A stretch of DNA of 10,620 nt from Syntrophomonadaceae bacterium (GTDB lineage: Bacteria > Bacillota > Dethiobacteria > PWVN01): NCBI GenBank assembly GCA_007136165.1, contig SLHK01000191.1:1-10620 (forward strand), written 5' to 3'. Shown here piece after piece: positions 1-6,397 of this stretch. Made by a program: the position numbers and the translations under genes. Each line of letters opens with the position of its first letter. Within the stretch, counting starts at the first letter, position 1. A model generated the notes under the pieces. That model worked only from the letters and a program-made list of their open reading frames with translations. It ran no database searches and was not told the DNA's origin.

Positions 1-777
1 GCCAACCTGATGCTGGTCCTCATGGAAGCCCAGGCGGAAGAGTGGGACGAAATCGACATGTTAATACGTCAATTTCAGACCATTCTCATGCGCATGAAGT
101 ACTGCGAGAAGCCCGTAGTGGCTGCCCCCCATTCCCTGGCCCTGGGAGGCGGTTACGAGCTCATCGCCCACGCCGATGCCATCATGGCGGCGGCGGAAAC
201 CTACATGGGGCTGGTGGAGCTGGGGGTGGGGGTAATCCCCGCCGGGGGCGGCACCAAGGAGATGGTCTTAAGAAGCACCGCCCATGTCATGGACAACGAG
301 GATGTGGACCTTTTGCCCTTCATCACCGAGGTTTTCAAGGTGGTGGGCCAGGCCAAGGTGGCCACCAGCGCCCGGGAGGCCGTAAACTACAAATACATGC
401 GACCCACCGACGGCATTGTTGTCAACGGGGACCGGCGCATTGACGAGGCCAAAAAGCGGGTCCTGGCCATGGCGGCCACGGGCTACAAGCCCCCCACCCC
501 GCGGAAAATCCGGGTTATGGGGGAAACGGGTTTTGCCGCCCTGAAGGCGGGAGTCTACATGATGAAGGAAGGCAAATATATCAGCGAATACGATGCCTAC
601 CTGGGAGAGAAGCTGGCTTATATCATGTCGGGAGGACTGGTGCCCGCCAACACCCGGGTGACGGAGCAGCACCTCCTGGACCTGGAACGGGAAGTTTTTG
701 TGCACCTGTGCGGACAGCCCAAAACCCAGGCCCGGATGGCTCATATGCTGCAAACCGGGAAGCCTTTAAGAAACTAA
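1..777 (+). CDS. fadN: 3-hydroxyacyl-CoA dehydrogenase / enoyl-CoA hydratase, FadN type (C-terminal part, 5' end outside window)
   Basis: The frame is open from base 1, so the gene starts upstream; 258 C-terminal residues are visible, about a third of a FadN protein (usually near 790 residues). FadN hydrates 2-enoyl-CoA and oxidises 3-hydroxyacyl-CoA with NAD in beta-oxidation, in the cytoplasm. What is seen is the crotonase-fold portion: an ALGGGYEL stretch whose Glu (codon 157-159) and a GLVELGVGVIP stretch whose Glu (codon 217-219) match the two catalytic glutamates of enoyl-CoA hydratases, followed by AGGGT. The NAD-binding Rossmann domain expected at the N-terminus is not in the window. 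The wording of these motifs is closer to Bacillus FadN (YusL) than to E. coli FadB. The gene is followed after 15 bases by fadA and then fadE, the same order as the Bacillus fadNAE operon. No frameshift is seen. Confidence 0.9.
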   Translation, partial: ANLMLVLMEAQAEEWDEIDMLIRQFQTILMRMKYCEKPVVAAPHSLALGGGYELIAHADAIMAAAETYMGLVELGVGVIPAGGGTKEMVLRSTAHVMDNEDVDLLPFITEVFKVVGQAKVATSAREAVNYKYMRPTDGIVVNGDRRIDEAKKRVLAMAATGYKPPTPRKIRVMGETGFAALKAGVYMMKEGKYISEYDAYLGEKLAYIMSGGLVPANTRVTEQHLLDLEREVFVHLCGQPKTQARMAHMLQTGKPLRN

Positions 778-792
778 AGGAGGGATGGAGGA

Positions 793-1968
793 ATGAAAGA
801 AGCAGTTATCACAGCCGCCGTCAGGACCCCGGTGGGCCGGGCCAAACGCGGCACATTAAAGAATACCCGCCCCGACGAACTGGCGGCCCTGGTCCTTAAA
901 GAAAGCATCCAGCGGGCGGGGGTGGAGCCTGCAGAGGTTCAGGATATCATCCTGGGCTGCGCCTTTCCCGAGGGAGAGCAGGGCATGAACGTGGCCCGCA
1001 TCGCCGCCCAACGGGCGGGCCTGCCTCCCGCTGTACCCGGGGTGACGGTGAACCGGTTCTGCGCCTCGGGGCTGGAAAGCATCGCCCTGGCTGCCGCCAG
1101 AATTCAAACAGGCATGATGGACCTGGTCCTGGCGGGGGGCGTGGAGAGCATGAGCATGGTCCCCATGGGGGGGAATAAACTGGCCCCCAACCCCTACCTG
1201 GTGGAGAATTACCCCCAGGCCTACATGTCCATGGGGTTGACGGCGGAGAGGGTGGCGGAGCGCTACCGGGTGTCCCGGGAAGAACAGGACGAATTCGCCC
1301 TGAAAAGCCATCAAAAAGCCGCTGCCGCCCTGGCAAAGGAAATTTTCACAGAGGAAATTGTGCCCGTGCCGGTACAGAATAAATACTATGATAAATACAG
1401 CCGCCTGAAGGTGGAGGAATCTCTCTTTACTGCCGATGAAGGGGTCCGGGCCGATACCAGCCTGGAGAGCCTGGCAAAGCTTAAACCCGCTTTTATGCAG
1501 GGGGGAAGCGTCACGGCGGGGAACTCCTCCCAGATGAACGACGCCGCCGCCGCCCTGGTCCTCATGCCGGCGGAAAAGGCGGAGGCCCTGGGGCTTAAGC
1601 CCCTGGCCCGCTTCCTCTCCTATGCCGTGGGGGGAGTGGATCCCGATGTCATGGGAATCGGCCCCGTGGTGGCCATCCCCAAAGCCCTGGAGAAGGCGGG
1701 TATCGCCCTGGCGGACCTGGATTTGATCGAGCTGAACGAAGCCTTTGCCGCCCAGTCTTTGGCTGTCATCAGGGAACTGGGCCTTCCCGTCGACAGGGTC
1801 AATGTGAACGGCGGGGCCATCGCCCTGGGCCATCCCCTGGGCTGTACCGGCAGCAAACTGGCCACTTCCCTTATCTATGAGCTGAAACGCCGGGGAGGCG
1901 GCCTGGGCCTGGTGAGCATGTGCATCGGCGGCGGTATGGGGGCCGCCGGGGTTTTTGAGGTTTTTTAG
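793..1968 (+). CDS. fadA: acetyl-CoA C-acyltransferase (3-ketoacyl-CoA thiolase)
   Basis: This 391-residue thiolase, of normal family length, cleaves 3-ketoacyl-CoA with CoA to acetyl-CoA and a shortened acyl-CoA, the last step of each beta-oxidation round. The nucleophilic Cys90 lies in NRFCASG, the NEAFAAQ motif at 315-321, His347 in GHPLGCTGSK, and the acid/base Cys377 in SMCIGGGMGAAG near the end. All catalytic residues of the family are therefore present. The whole protein reads much like Bacillus FadA (YusK). The ATG follows AAAGGAGG (776-783) with 9 bases of spacing, and that site overlaps the fadN stop codon, suggesting coupled translation. A biosynthetic acetyl-CoA acetyltransferase is the alternative, but the flanking fadN and fadE favour a degradative role. 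Confidence 0.95.
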   Translation: MKEAVITAAVRTPVGRAKRGTLKNTRPDELAALVLKESIQRAGVEPAEVQDIILGCAFPEGEQGMNVARIAAQRAGLPPAVPGVTVNRFCASGLESIALAAARIQTGMMDLVLAGGVESMSMVPMGGNKLAPNPYLVENYPQAYMSMGLTAERVAERYRVSREEQDEFALKSHQKAAAALAKEIFTEEIVPVPVQNKYYDKYSRLKVEESLFTADEGVRADTSLESLAKLKPAFMQGGSVTAGNSSQMNDAAAALVLMPAEKAEALGLKPLARFLSYAVGGVDPDVMGIGPVVAIPKALEKAGIALADLDLIELNEAFAAQSLAVIRELGLPVDRVNVNGGAIALGHPLGCTGSKLATSLIYELKRRGGGLGLVSMCIGGGMGAAGVFEVF

Positions 1969-1974
1969 AGGTCC

Positions 1975-1990
1975 GGGGGGGCAGCCCCCC
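1975..1990 (+). other. intercistronic G6/C6 stem-loop between fadA and fadE
   Basis: Six G (1975-1980) can pair with six C (1985-1990) around a GCAG loop, followed by only three T. It lies just after the fadA stop and about 20 bases before the fadE ribosome-binding site. With so short a T run it is unlikely to be a full terminator. It could act as a partial terminator or an mRNA-stability or processing element. Function is inferred only. Confidence 0.4.
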
Positions 1991-2010
1991 TTTCACCAAA
2001 AAACACACAG

Positions 2011-2016
2011 AAAGGA
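2011..2016 (+). promoter_or_regulatory. ribosome-binding site deciding the fadE start
   Basis: AAAGGA abuts the ATG at 2017 directly, which leaves no spacing, but sits 9 bases before the in-frame ATG at 2026. The second ATG is therefore the better start. Confidence 0.6.
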
Positions 2017-2025
2017 ATGTTCTTG

Positions 2026-3801
2026 ATGGGAGATATAATTAAGGGAGGCTCCTTTTTAATCCGCCAGGTAGGCCCCGGGGACGTTTTTACCCCGGAAGAT
2101 TTTAATGATTTTCACCGGATGGTGGCGGATACGGTAAAGAGGTTCGTCAAGGACAAGGTGATGCCCCGGCACGAGGAAATCGAGGCCATGGAAGAGGGGG
2201 TAGCCATCGGGTTCTTGAAGGAAATGGGCCGGCTGGGCTTAGTGGGTACCGATATTCCCGAAAAGTACGGCGGCGCCGGTGCCGACAAAATTACCAACCT
2301 GATTATTGCCGAAGAGGTGTCCCGCGGGGGTTCCCTCTCCCTGGTTTTCGGCGCCCATACGGGCATCGGCACCTTGCCCATAGTCTACTTCGGCAGCGAG
2401 GAACAGAAGCAAAAGTACCTGCCGGCCCTGGCCTCGGGGGAAAAGGTGGCGGCTTATGCCTTAACGGAGCCAGGGGCCGGTTCTGACGCCCTCAATGCCA
2501 AGACCCGGGCCGTTCTCACGGAAGACGGCAAGCATTATATCCTAAACGGCACTAAACAGTTCATCACCAATGCCAGCTGGGCCGATGTCATCATTACCTA
2601 TGCCAAGGTGGACGGTGAAAAATTTACCGCCTTCATCGTGGACCGGAACACACCCGGGGTTTCCATCGGGGCCGAGGAGAAGAAGATGGGAATCAAGGGC
2701 TCCTCCACCTGCAGCGTTATTTTTGAAGACGCCAAAGTACCGGTGGAAAATCTGCTCTTTGAAGTCGGCAAGGGTCATAGGGTGGCCTTCAACATCCTGA
2801 ATGTGGGCCGCTTCAAACTGGCCGTGGGCTGCCTGGGCGGGGCCAAGTTTGCCATTGAAGTTACCGCCGACTACGCTCTGAACCGGGAGCAGTTTAACAC
2901 TCCCATCGCCAGATTCGGCCTGATCAAGAACAAGGTGGCCGATATGGCGATCAAGACCTATGCCCTGGAGAGCATGTGCTACCGGGTGGGCGGCCTCATC
3001 GAAAACCTGCTCAGCTCCGTGGACTTAACGGCCCCCGACGCCGGGCAAAAGATGGCCCAGGGAATCCACGAATATGCCATAGAATGCTCCGTAACCAAGG
3101 TATTCGGCTCCGAGGTCCTGGATTTTGTGGCCGATGAAGGGGTCCAGATCCACGGGGGTTATGGTTTCAGCCAGGAATATATAGTGGAGCAGATCTACCG
3201 GGACAGCCGCATCAACAGGATTTTCGAGGGCACCAACGAGATTAACCGCTTAATCATCCCAGCCACCCTGCTGCGGAAGGCCATGAAGAAGGAAATACCC
3301 CTTATAGAGGCGGCCATGAAGCTTCAGGAAGAGCTCCTGATGCCCGTTTTTACCGATATACCCGACGAGCCCCTGGCGGCGGAAGAAAATGTCATTGAAA
3401 ACCAGAAGAAGGTTTTTCTCCTGGTTTCCGGGACAGCCGCCCAGAAATACGGGGAGAAGATTCAGAATGAGCAGGAGGTTTTGTCCCGTATGGCGGATAT
3501 GGCCATTGAGATTTTTGCCGCCGAAAGCGCCCTCTTAAGGGCCAAAAAGATCATGCTGGAAAAAGGTGCCGATGCTGCCGAACTGGCCGTCAAGATGACG
3601 GAGTGCTACGTAACGGAAATGGTACCCAAAATGGACCGGTGGGCCCGGGAAGTCCTCACCCATATTGAAGAAGGGGATACCCGCCGCACTCTCCTTTCGG
3701 CTTTGCGCAAACTGACCCGTTTGGAGCCGGTGGACGTGTACCTGCACAAGCGGGCCATCGCCGACGCCATCTATGCCGGAAAGAAGTACAAAGTTATATA
3801 G
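2026..3801 (+). CDS. fadE: acyl-CoA dehydrogenase, FadE type with C-terminal extension
   Basis: This FAD enzyme makes the trans-2 double bond in acyl-CoA, the first step of beta-oxidation, and passes electrons to electron-transfer flavoprotein, whose genes are not in the window. From the chosen start it has 591 residues, close to Bacillus FadE (YusJ, 594) and much longer than the roughly 380 of short-chain acyl-CoA dehydrogenases. The N-terminal alpha domain spans about 20-140; the beta domain begins at the AYALTEPGAGSD motif (TEPGAGSD at 147-154, flavin/substrate contacts); the C-terminal alpha domain ends in IFEGTNEINR, whose Glu401 aligns with the catalytic base of medium-chain acyl-CoA dehydrogenase. 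About 170 more residues form a helical, charged extension as in very-long-chain-type enzymes. An upstream in-frame ATG at 2017 would add three residues but lacks room for its ribosome-binding site. fadE follows fadA by 57 bases and precedes the MoaD-like gene by 14. Confidence 0.93.
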   Translation: MGDIIKGGSFLIRQVGPGDVFTPEDFNDFHRMVADTVKRFVKDKVMPRHEEIEAMEEGVAIGFLKEMGRLGLVGTDIPEKYGGAGADKITNLIIAEEVSRGGSLSLVFGAHTGIGTLPIVYFGSEEQKQKYLPALASGEKVAAYALTEPGAGSDALNAKTRAVLTEDGKHYILNGTKQFITNASWADVIITYAKVDGEKFTAFIVDRNTPGVSIGAEEKKMGIKGSSTCSVIFEDAKVPVENLLFEVGKGHRVAFNILNVGRFKLAVGCLGGAKFAIEVTADYALNREQFNTPIARFGLIKNKVADMAIKTYALESMCYRVGGLIENLLSSVDLTAPDAGQKMAQGIHEYAIECSVTKVFGSEVLDFVADEGVQIHGGYGFSQEYIVEQIYRDSRINRIFEGTNEINRLIIPATLLRKAMKKEIPLIEAAMKLQEELLMPVFTDIPDEPLAAEENVIENQKKVFLLVSGTAAQKYGEKIQNEQEVLSRMADMAIEIFAAESALLRAKKIMLEKGADAAELAVKMTECYVTEMVPKMDRWAREVLTHIEEGDTRRTLLSALRKLTRLEPVDVYLHKRAIADAIYAGKKYKVI

Positions 3802-3815
3802 AAAAGGAGTTCGCC

Positions 3816-4055
3816 ATGCAGGTAAAGGTTGTCCTCTACGCAAACCTGGGCAGGTTTCATCCCCGGGGTGAGGGGCATAAGGAGTTTTCCCTGGAGGTGC
3901 CCTCCGGTGCTTCTGTCGGCGCCGTCCTGGATACCCTGAAAATACCGGAGGAGGAGCACAGGCAGATATTTGTAAATAATCAGCATCGCAAGCCCGAGGA
4001 ACCCCTGGAGGAAGGAGATCGGGTGGCGATTTTTCCTCCCGTGGCCGGAGGATAA
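3816..4055 (+). CDS. MoaD/ThiS-family sulfur-carrier-like beta-grasp protein
   Basis: A small protein of 79 residues with the look of a ubiquitin-like MoaD/ThiS carrier. It starts MQVKVVLYANLGRF, has a central LEVPSGASVGAVLDTL segment (strand, then the helix typical of the fold), then IFVNN and the late EEGDRVAIFPPVAGG. The terminal Gly-Gly is the residue pair that is adenylated and thiocarboxylated in MoaD and ThiS. The start follows AAAAGGAG (3802-3809) with 6 bases of spacing, and the gene begins only 14 bases after fadE, ahead of a shared terminator, so it is very probably co-transcribed with the fad genes. No molybdopterin or thiamine gene is in the window. Whether it serves molybdopterin or tungstopterin cofactor, thiamine, or another sulfur transfer cannot be told from here. 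Confidence 0.8.
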   Translation: MQVKVVLYANLGRFHPRGEGHKEFSLEVPSGASVGAVLDTLKIPEEEHRQIFVNNQHRKPEEPLEEGDRVAIFPPVAGG

Positions 4056-4083
4056 AACTTTACCAAAACTTTTCTAAAAGTGC

Positions 4084-4122
4084 AGCCCTTTTTGGGGATG
4101 TCCCTCGGAAAGGGCTTTTTAT
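4084..4122 (+). terminator. rho-independent terminator of the fad operon
   Basis: AGCCCTTT (4084-4091) pairs with AAAGGGCT (4109-4116); inside it GGGA and TCCC can form a further stem, and the hairpin runs into TTTTTATTT. It lies 28 bases after the last stop codon. Confidence 0.85.
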
Positions 4123-4179
4123 TTGATCATGATTGTGTCCTCTTTTCGGCCGCCGGTAAAGGGATTAAGTTTTCGTATA

Positions 4180-4208
4180 TTGTTTTTTGTATTGTGGTAT
4201 GTTAGAAT
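4180..4208 (+). promoter_or_regulatory. sigma-A-type promoter of ftsH
   Basis: A -35 box TTGTTT (4180-4185), a 17-base spacer and a -10 box TAGAAT (4203-4208) preceded by TG one base upstream (extended -10). It sits in an AT-rich stretch about 45 bases before the ftsH start. The rest of the 198-base gap between the MoaD-like gene and ftsH shows no other clear element apart from the terminator and a small palindrome at 4068-4081. Confidence 0.7.
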
Positions 4209-4237
4209 ATTTAATTGGAGAAATGAAACGGCAGGAC

Positions 4238-4244
4238 AAGGAGG
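4238..4244 (+). promoter_or_regulatory. ribosome-binding site supporting the TTG start of ftsH
   Basis: AAGGAGG lies 9 bases before TTG at 4254. The first in-frame ATG would lie well inside the membrane segment, so the TTG start is the only sensible one. Confidence 0.8.
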
Positions 4245-4253
4245 CCAACCTTT

Positions 4254-6218
4254 TTGAATAAATTTGTGCGTCAAGCAATTTTTTATTTATTGACCTTTAT
4301 GATTGTAGTTGCCATATTCAGCAACATCAGTTCTCCCGATACCGATGTGGAAGAGATACGCTACGATGAGCTGGTGGCCCATATCGAACGGGGCCAGGTC
4401 AGGGAAGGTACCCTGACGGGTAATGTTTTAGAGGGGACACTGACTGACGACACGGAGTTCCGGGTGTACATTCCCCCCGAGGCCGTGGCGACGATTATCG
4501 AAAAAATGGATAACGTCCCCCTGACGACGGAACCCGAGCCGTCGCCGCCCTGGTATACTTCCCTGTTGGGATATATGATTCCCTTTATCATTCTTATCGC
4601 CATCTTTTTCTTTTTCATGCAGCAGACCCAGGGAGGCGGCAACCGGGTGATGAATTTTGGCAAAAGCCGGGCCCGCCTCCACGAAGCCCCCCGCAAGAAG
4701 GTCACCTTCGAGTCTGTGGCCGGAGCCGATGAGGAAAAGGCGGAACTGGTGGAAGTAGTGGAATTTTTAAAAGAACCTAAAAAGTTCCTGGACCTGGGAG
4801 CCCGCATCCCCAAGGGCGTGCTGCTGGTGGGGCCTCCCGGGACGGGCAAGACCCTGCTGGCCCGGGCCGTGGCCGGGGAGGCGGGAGTGCCTTTCTTCAG
4901 CATCAGCGGCTCTGACTTCGTGGAAATGTTTGTGGGTGTGGGGGCATCCCGGGTGAGGGACCTCTTTGAAAATGCCAAGAAAAACGCCCCCTGTATCGTC
5001 TTTATCGATGAGATCGATGCCGTGGGCCGGCAGCGGGGCGCCGGCCTGGGAGGCGGCCATGACGAGCGGGAACAGACCCTGAACCAGCTCCTGGTGGAGA
5101 TGGACGGCTTTGATGTTCACGAGGGGATTATCATCATTGCCGCCACCAACCGGCCGGATATCCTGGACCCGGCCCTCCTCAGGCCGGGGCGTTTTGACCG
5201 CCAGGTAACCGTCCACCATCCCGATGTTAAGGGGCGGGAAGCCATCCTGGAAGTCCATGCCAAGGGCAAACCCCTGCAGAACCTGGTGGAGCTGCAGGTG
5301 GTGGCCCGGCGAACCCCGGGGTTTACCGGGGCCGACCTGGAAAACGTCATCAACGAGGGAGCCCTCCTGGCCGGGAGAAAAAATAAGCGGGAAATTACCA
5401 TGGATGAGCTGGAGGAAGCCATTGACCGGGTTATAGCCGGTACGGAGAAGAAAAGCCGCGTCATTACCCCCTTCGAGAAAAAGCTGGTGGCTTATCACGA
5501 GGCGGGCCATGCCCTGGTGGGGTACCTCCTGCCTTTGACGGATCCCGTCCACAAGGTTTCCATCATTCCCCGGGGCCGTTCCGGAGGTTATACCTTGATG
5601 CTCCCGGAGCAGGACCGCTATTATATGACAAAATCGGAACTCCTGGACAGGATAACAGCCCTCCTTTCGGGCCGGGTGGCGGAGCAGCTGGTGCTCAATG
5701 ATATCAGCACCGGTGCCCAGAACGACCTGGAGCGGGCCACCCAGATGGTGCGCCAGATGATTACGGAATACGGCATGAGTGATGAGCTGGGCCCCATTAC
5801 TTTGGGGAAATCCCACGAGCAGCAGGTTTTCCTGGGCCGTGACATCGCCCGGGACAGGGACTACAGCGATGAGATAGCCTATGCCATCGACAAGGAACTG
5901 CGCCACATGGTGGACCGCTGCTACCGTAAGGCCCAGGATATTCTGGAAAAAAACCGGGACAAACTGGACATTTTGGCCAAGGGCTTAATGGAAAAAGAAG
6001 CCCTGGATGCCGAGGAGATAAAGGCCATCATGGAAGGGGCCGGCCTGGATGGTATCCTGGCCCAGGCTAAAGTGAAAAAAGCGGAAGAGGAAATCAAGCA
6101 GCAGGAAAGGGATGGGGAAGCCGACCGGGAAAGAAACCCTGAAAAAGGCGTCCGCATCATGGTCAACGACAAGGACTTGGAGAGCACTGGCGATAAAGCA
6201 AAAAAACCTCCCCACTAG
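4254..6218 (+). CDS. ftsH: ATP-dependent zinc metalloprotease FtsH
   Basis: FtsH is a membrane-anchored hexameric AAA+ protease that unfolds and degrades misfolded membrane proteins and some regulators. The 654 residues hold every family mark: membrane segment 1 (about 7-24), an extracytoplasmic stretch (about 25-102), membrane segment 2 (about 103-122), Walker A GPPGTGKT (193-200, Lys199), pore Phe226 in MFVGVG, Walker B with Asp252-Glu253, the second region of homology starting near ATNRPD (297) with arginine fingers Arg313 and Arg316, the zinc site HEAGH (415-419), and a likely third zinc ligand Asp491. The last 50 or so residues are highly charged and probably flexible. Translation starts at TTG, set by AAGGAGG 9 bases upstream. 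It is flanked by its own promoter and terminator, so it is probably monocistronic. The final codons fall inside the terminator hairpin. Confidence 0.98.
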   Translation: MNKFVRQAIFYLLTFMIVVAIFSNISSPDTDVEEIRYDELVAHIERGQVREGTLTGNVLEGTLTDDTEFRVYIPPEAVATIIEKMDNVPLTTEPEPSPPWYTSLLGYMIPFIILIAIFFFFMQQTQGGGNRVMNFGKSRARLHEAPRKKVTFESVAGADEEKAELVEVVEFLKEPKKFLDLGARIPKGVLLVGPPGTGKTLLARAVAGEAGVPFFSISGSDFVEMFVGVGASRVRDLFENAKKNAPCIVFIDEIDAVGRQRGAGLGGGHDEREQTLNQLLVEMDGFDVHEGIIIIAATNRPDILDPALLRPGRFDRQVTVHHPDVKGREAILEVHAKGKPLQNLVELQVVARRTPGFTGADLENVINEGALLAGRKNKREITMDELEEAIDRVIAGTEKKSRVITPFEKKLVAYHEAGHALVGYLLPLTDPVHKVSIIPRGRSGGYTLMLPEQDRYYMTKSELLDRITALLSGRVAEQLVLNDISTGAQNDLERATQMVRQMITEYGMSDELGPITLGKSHEQQVFLGRDIARDRDYSDEIAYAIDKELRHMVDRCYRKAQDILEKNRDKLDILAKGLMEKEALDAEEIKAIMEGAGLDGILAQAKVKKAEEEIKQQERDGEADRERNPEKGVRIMVNDKDLESTGDKAKKPPH

Positions 6219-6231
6219 GGGAGGTTTTTTT
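6200..6231 (+). terminator. rho-independent terminator overlapping the 3' end of ftsH
   Basis: A perfect 14-base-pair stem: A7CCTCCCC (6200-6213) with GGGGAGGT7 (6218-6231) around an ACTA loop. The A and T runs flanking a GC core could work on either strand. The ftsH stop TAG (6216-6218) lies at the loop and first stem base, and the last codons of ftsH form the 5' arm. Confidence 0.93.
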
Positions 6232-6249
6232 GCTCCCCCGGGACTTAAA

Positions 6250-6255
6250 TATAAT
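6250..6255 (+). promoter_or_regulatory. possible -10 box of an fhs promoter
   Basis: A perfect TATAAT lies soon after the ftsH terminator. The sequence 17 bases upstream (TTTTTG, 6227-6232) is a poor -35 box made of the terminator's T run, so this promoter is tentative or needs an activator. It would give fhs a leader of roughly 135 bases. Confidence 0.4.
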
Positions 6256-6272
6256 ATTTTTGGCACACTAAA

Positions 6273-6364
6273 AAGGAGGGATAAATTTCTTGTAGAAGAA
6301 GGAAAACCCCCTGCCTTTGTAGAACTCAAATACGGACTGTGCTAAAAATTTCACAAATTTAGCA
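6273..6364 (+). other. leader of fhs: orphan ribosome-binding site, short open frame and imperfect inverted repeat
   Basis: A strong AAGGAGGG (6273-6280) is followed after 9 bases by TTG (6290-6292) and at once by a TAG stop, i.e. a start-stop pair. In another frame, 17 sense codons from 6292 to a stop at 6345 read VEEGKPPAFVELKYGLC but have no ATG, GTG or TTG in reach. The stop of that frame lies in an inverted repeat, TGCTAAA (6340-6346) with TTTAGCA (6358-6364), extended by a bulged 3-base inner stem around CAC. Function unknown. It could be a leader-peptide control element, an operator, or remnants of a small gene. Confidence 0.3.
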
Positions 6365-6397
6365 TGGCAAATAATACTTATATAAGGAGGCAAAAAA

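Noticed and set aside
42..443. 133-codon + strand frame overlapping fadN
   Set aside because: Low-complexity Gly/His/Arg product in an alternative frame of a clear crotonase-domain gene.
856..1833. 325-codon minus-strand open frame opposite fadA
   Set aside because: Its His/Gly/Gln-rich composition is typical of an antisense shadow; fadA on the other strand has all thiolase catalytic residues.
4068..4081. Small palindrome ACTTTT-CT-AAAAGT before the fad terminator
   Set aside because: Only six weak A/T-rich pairs with a two-base loop; too likely by chance in an AT-rich gap.
4767..5906. 379-codon open frame on the minus strand, antisense to ftsH
   Set aside because: It overlaps the fully recognisable ftsH catalytic regions, has no family motifs, and is explained by GC-rich codon bias of the + strand gene.
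6338..6356. Possible Rex or CRP/FNR-like site (TGTG ... CACA) in the fhs leader
   Set aside because: The half-sites are two bases too far apart and the left half is TGTGC instead of TGTGA; kept only as a generic inverted repeat.
6350..6377. A second fhs promoter (TTCACA with TAATAC at 16 bases)
   Set aside because: The -35 is close to consensus, but the -10 matches only three of six bases and would place the start of transcription on the ribosome-binding site.
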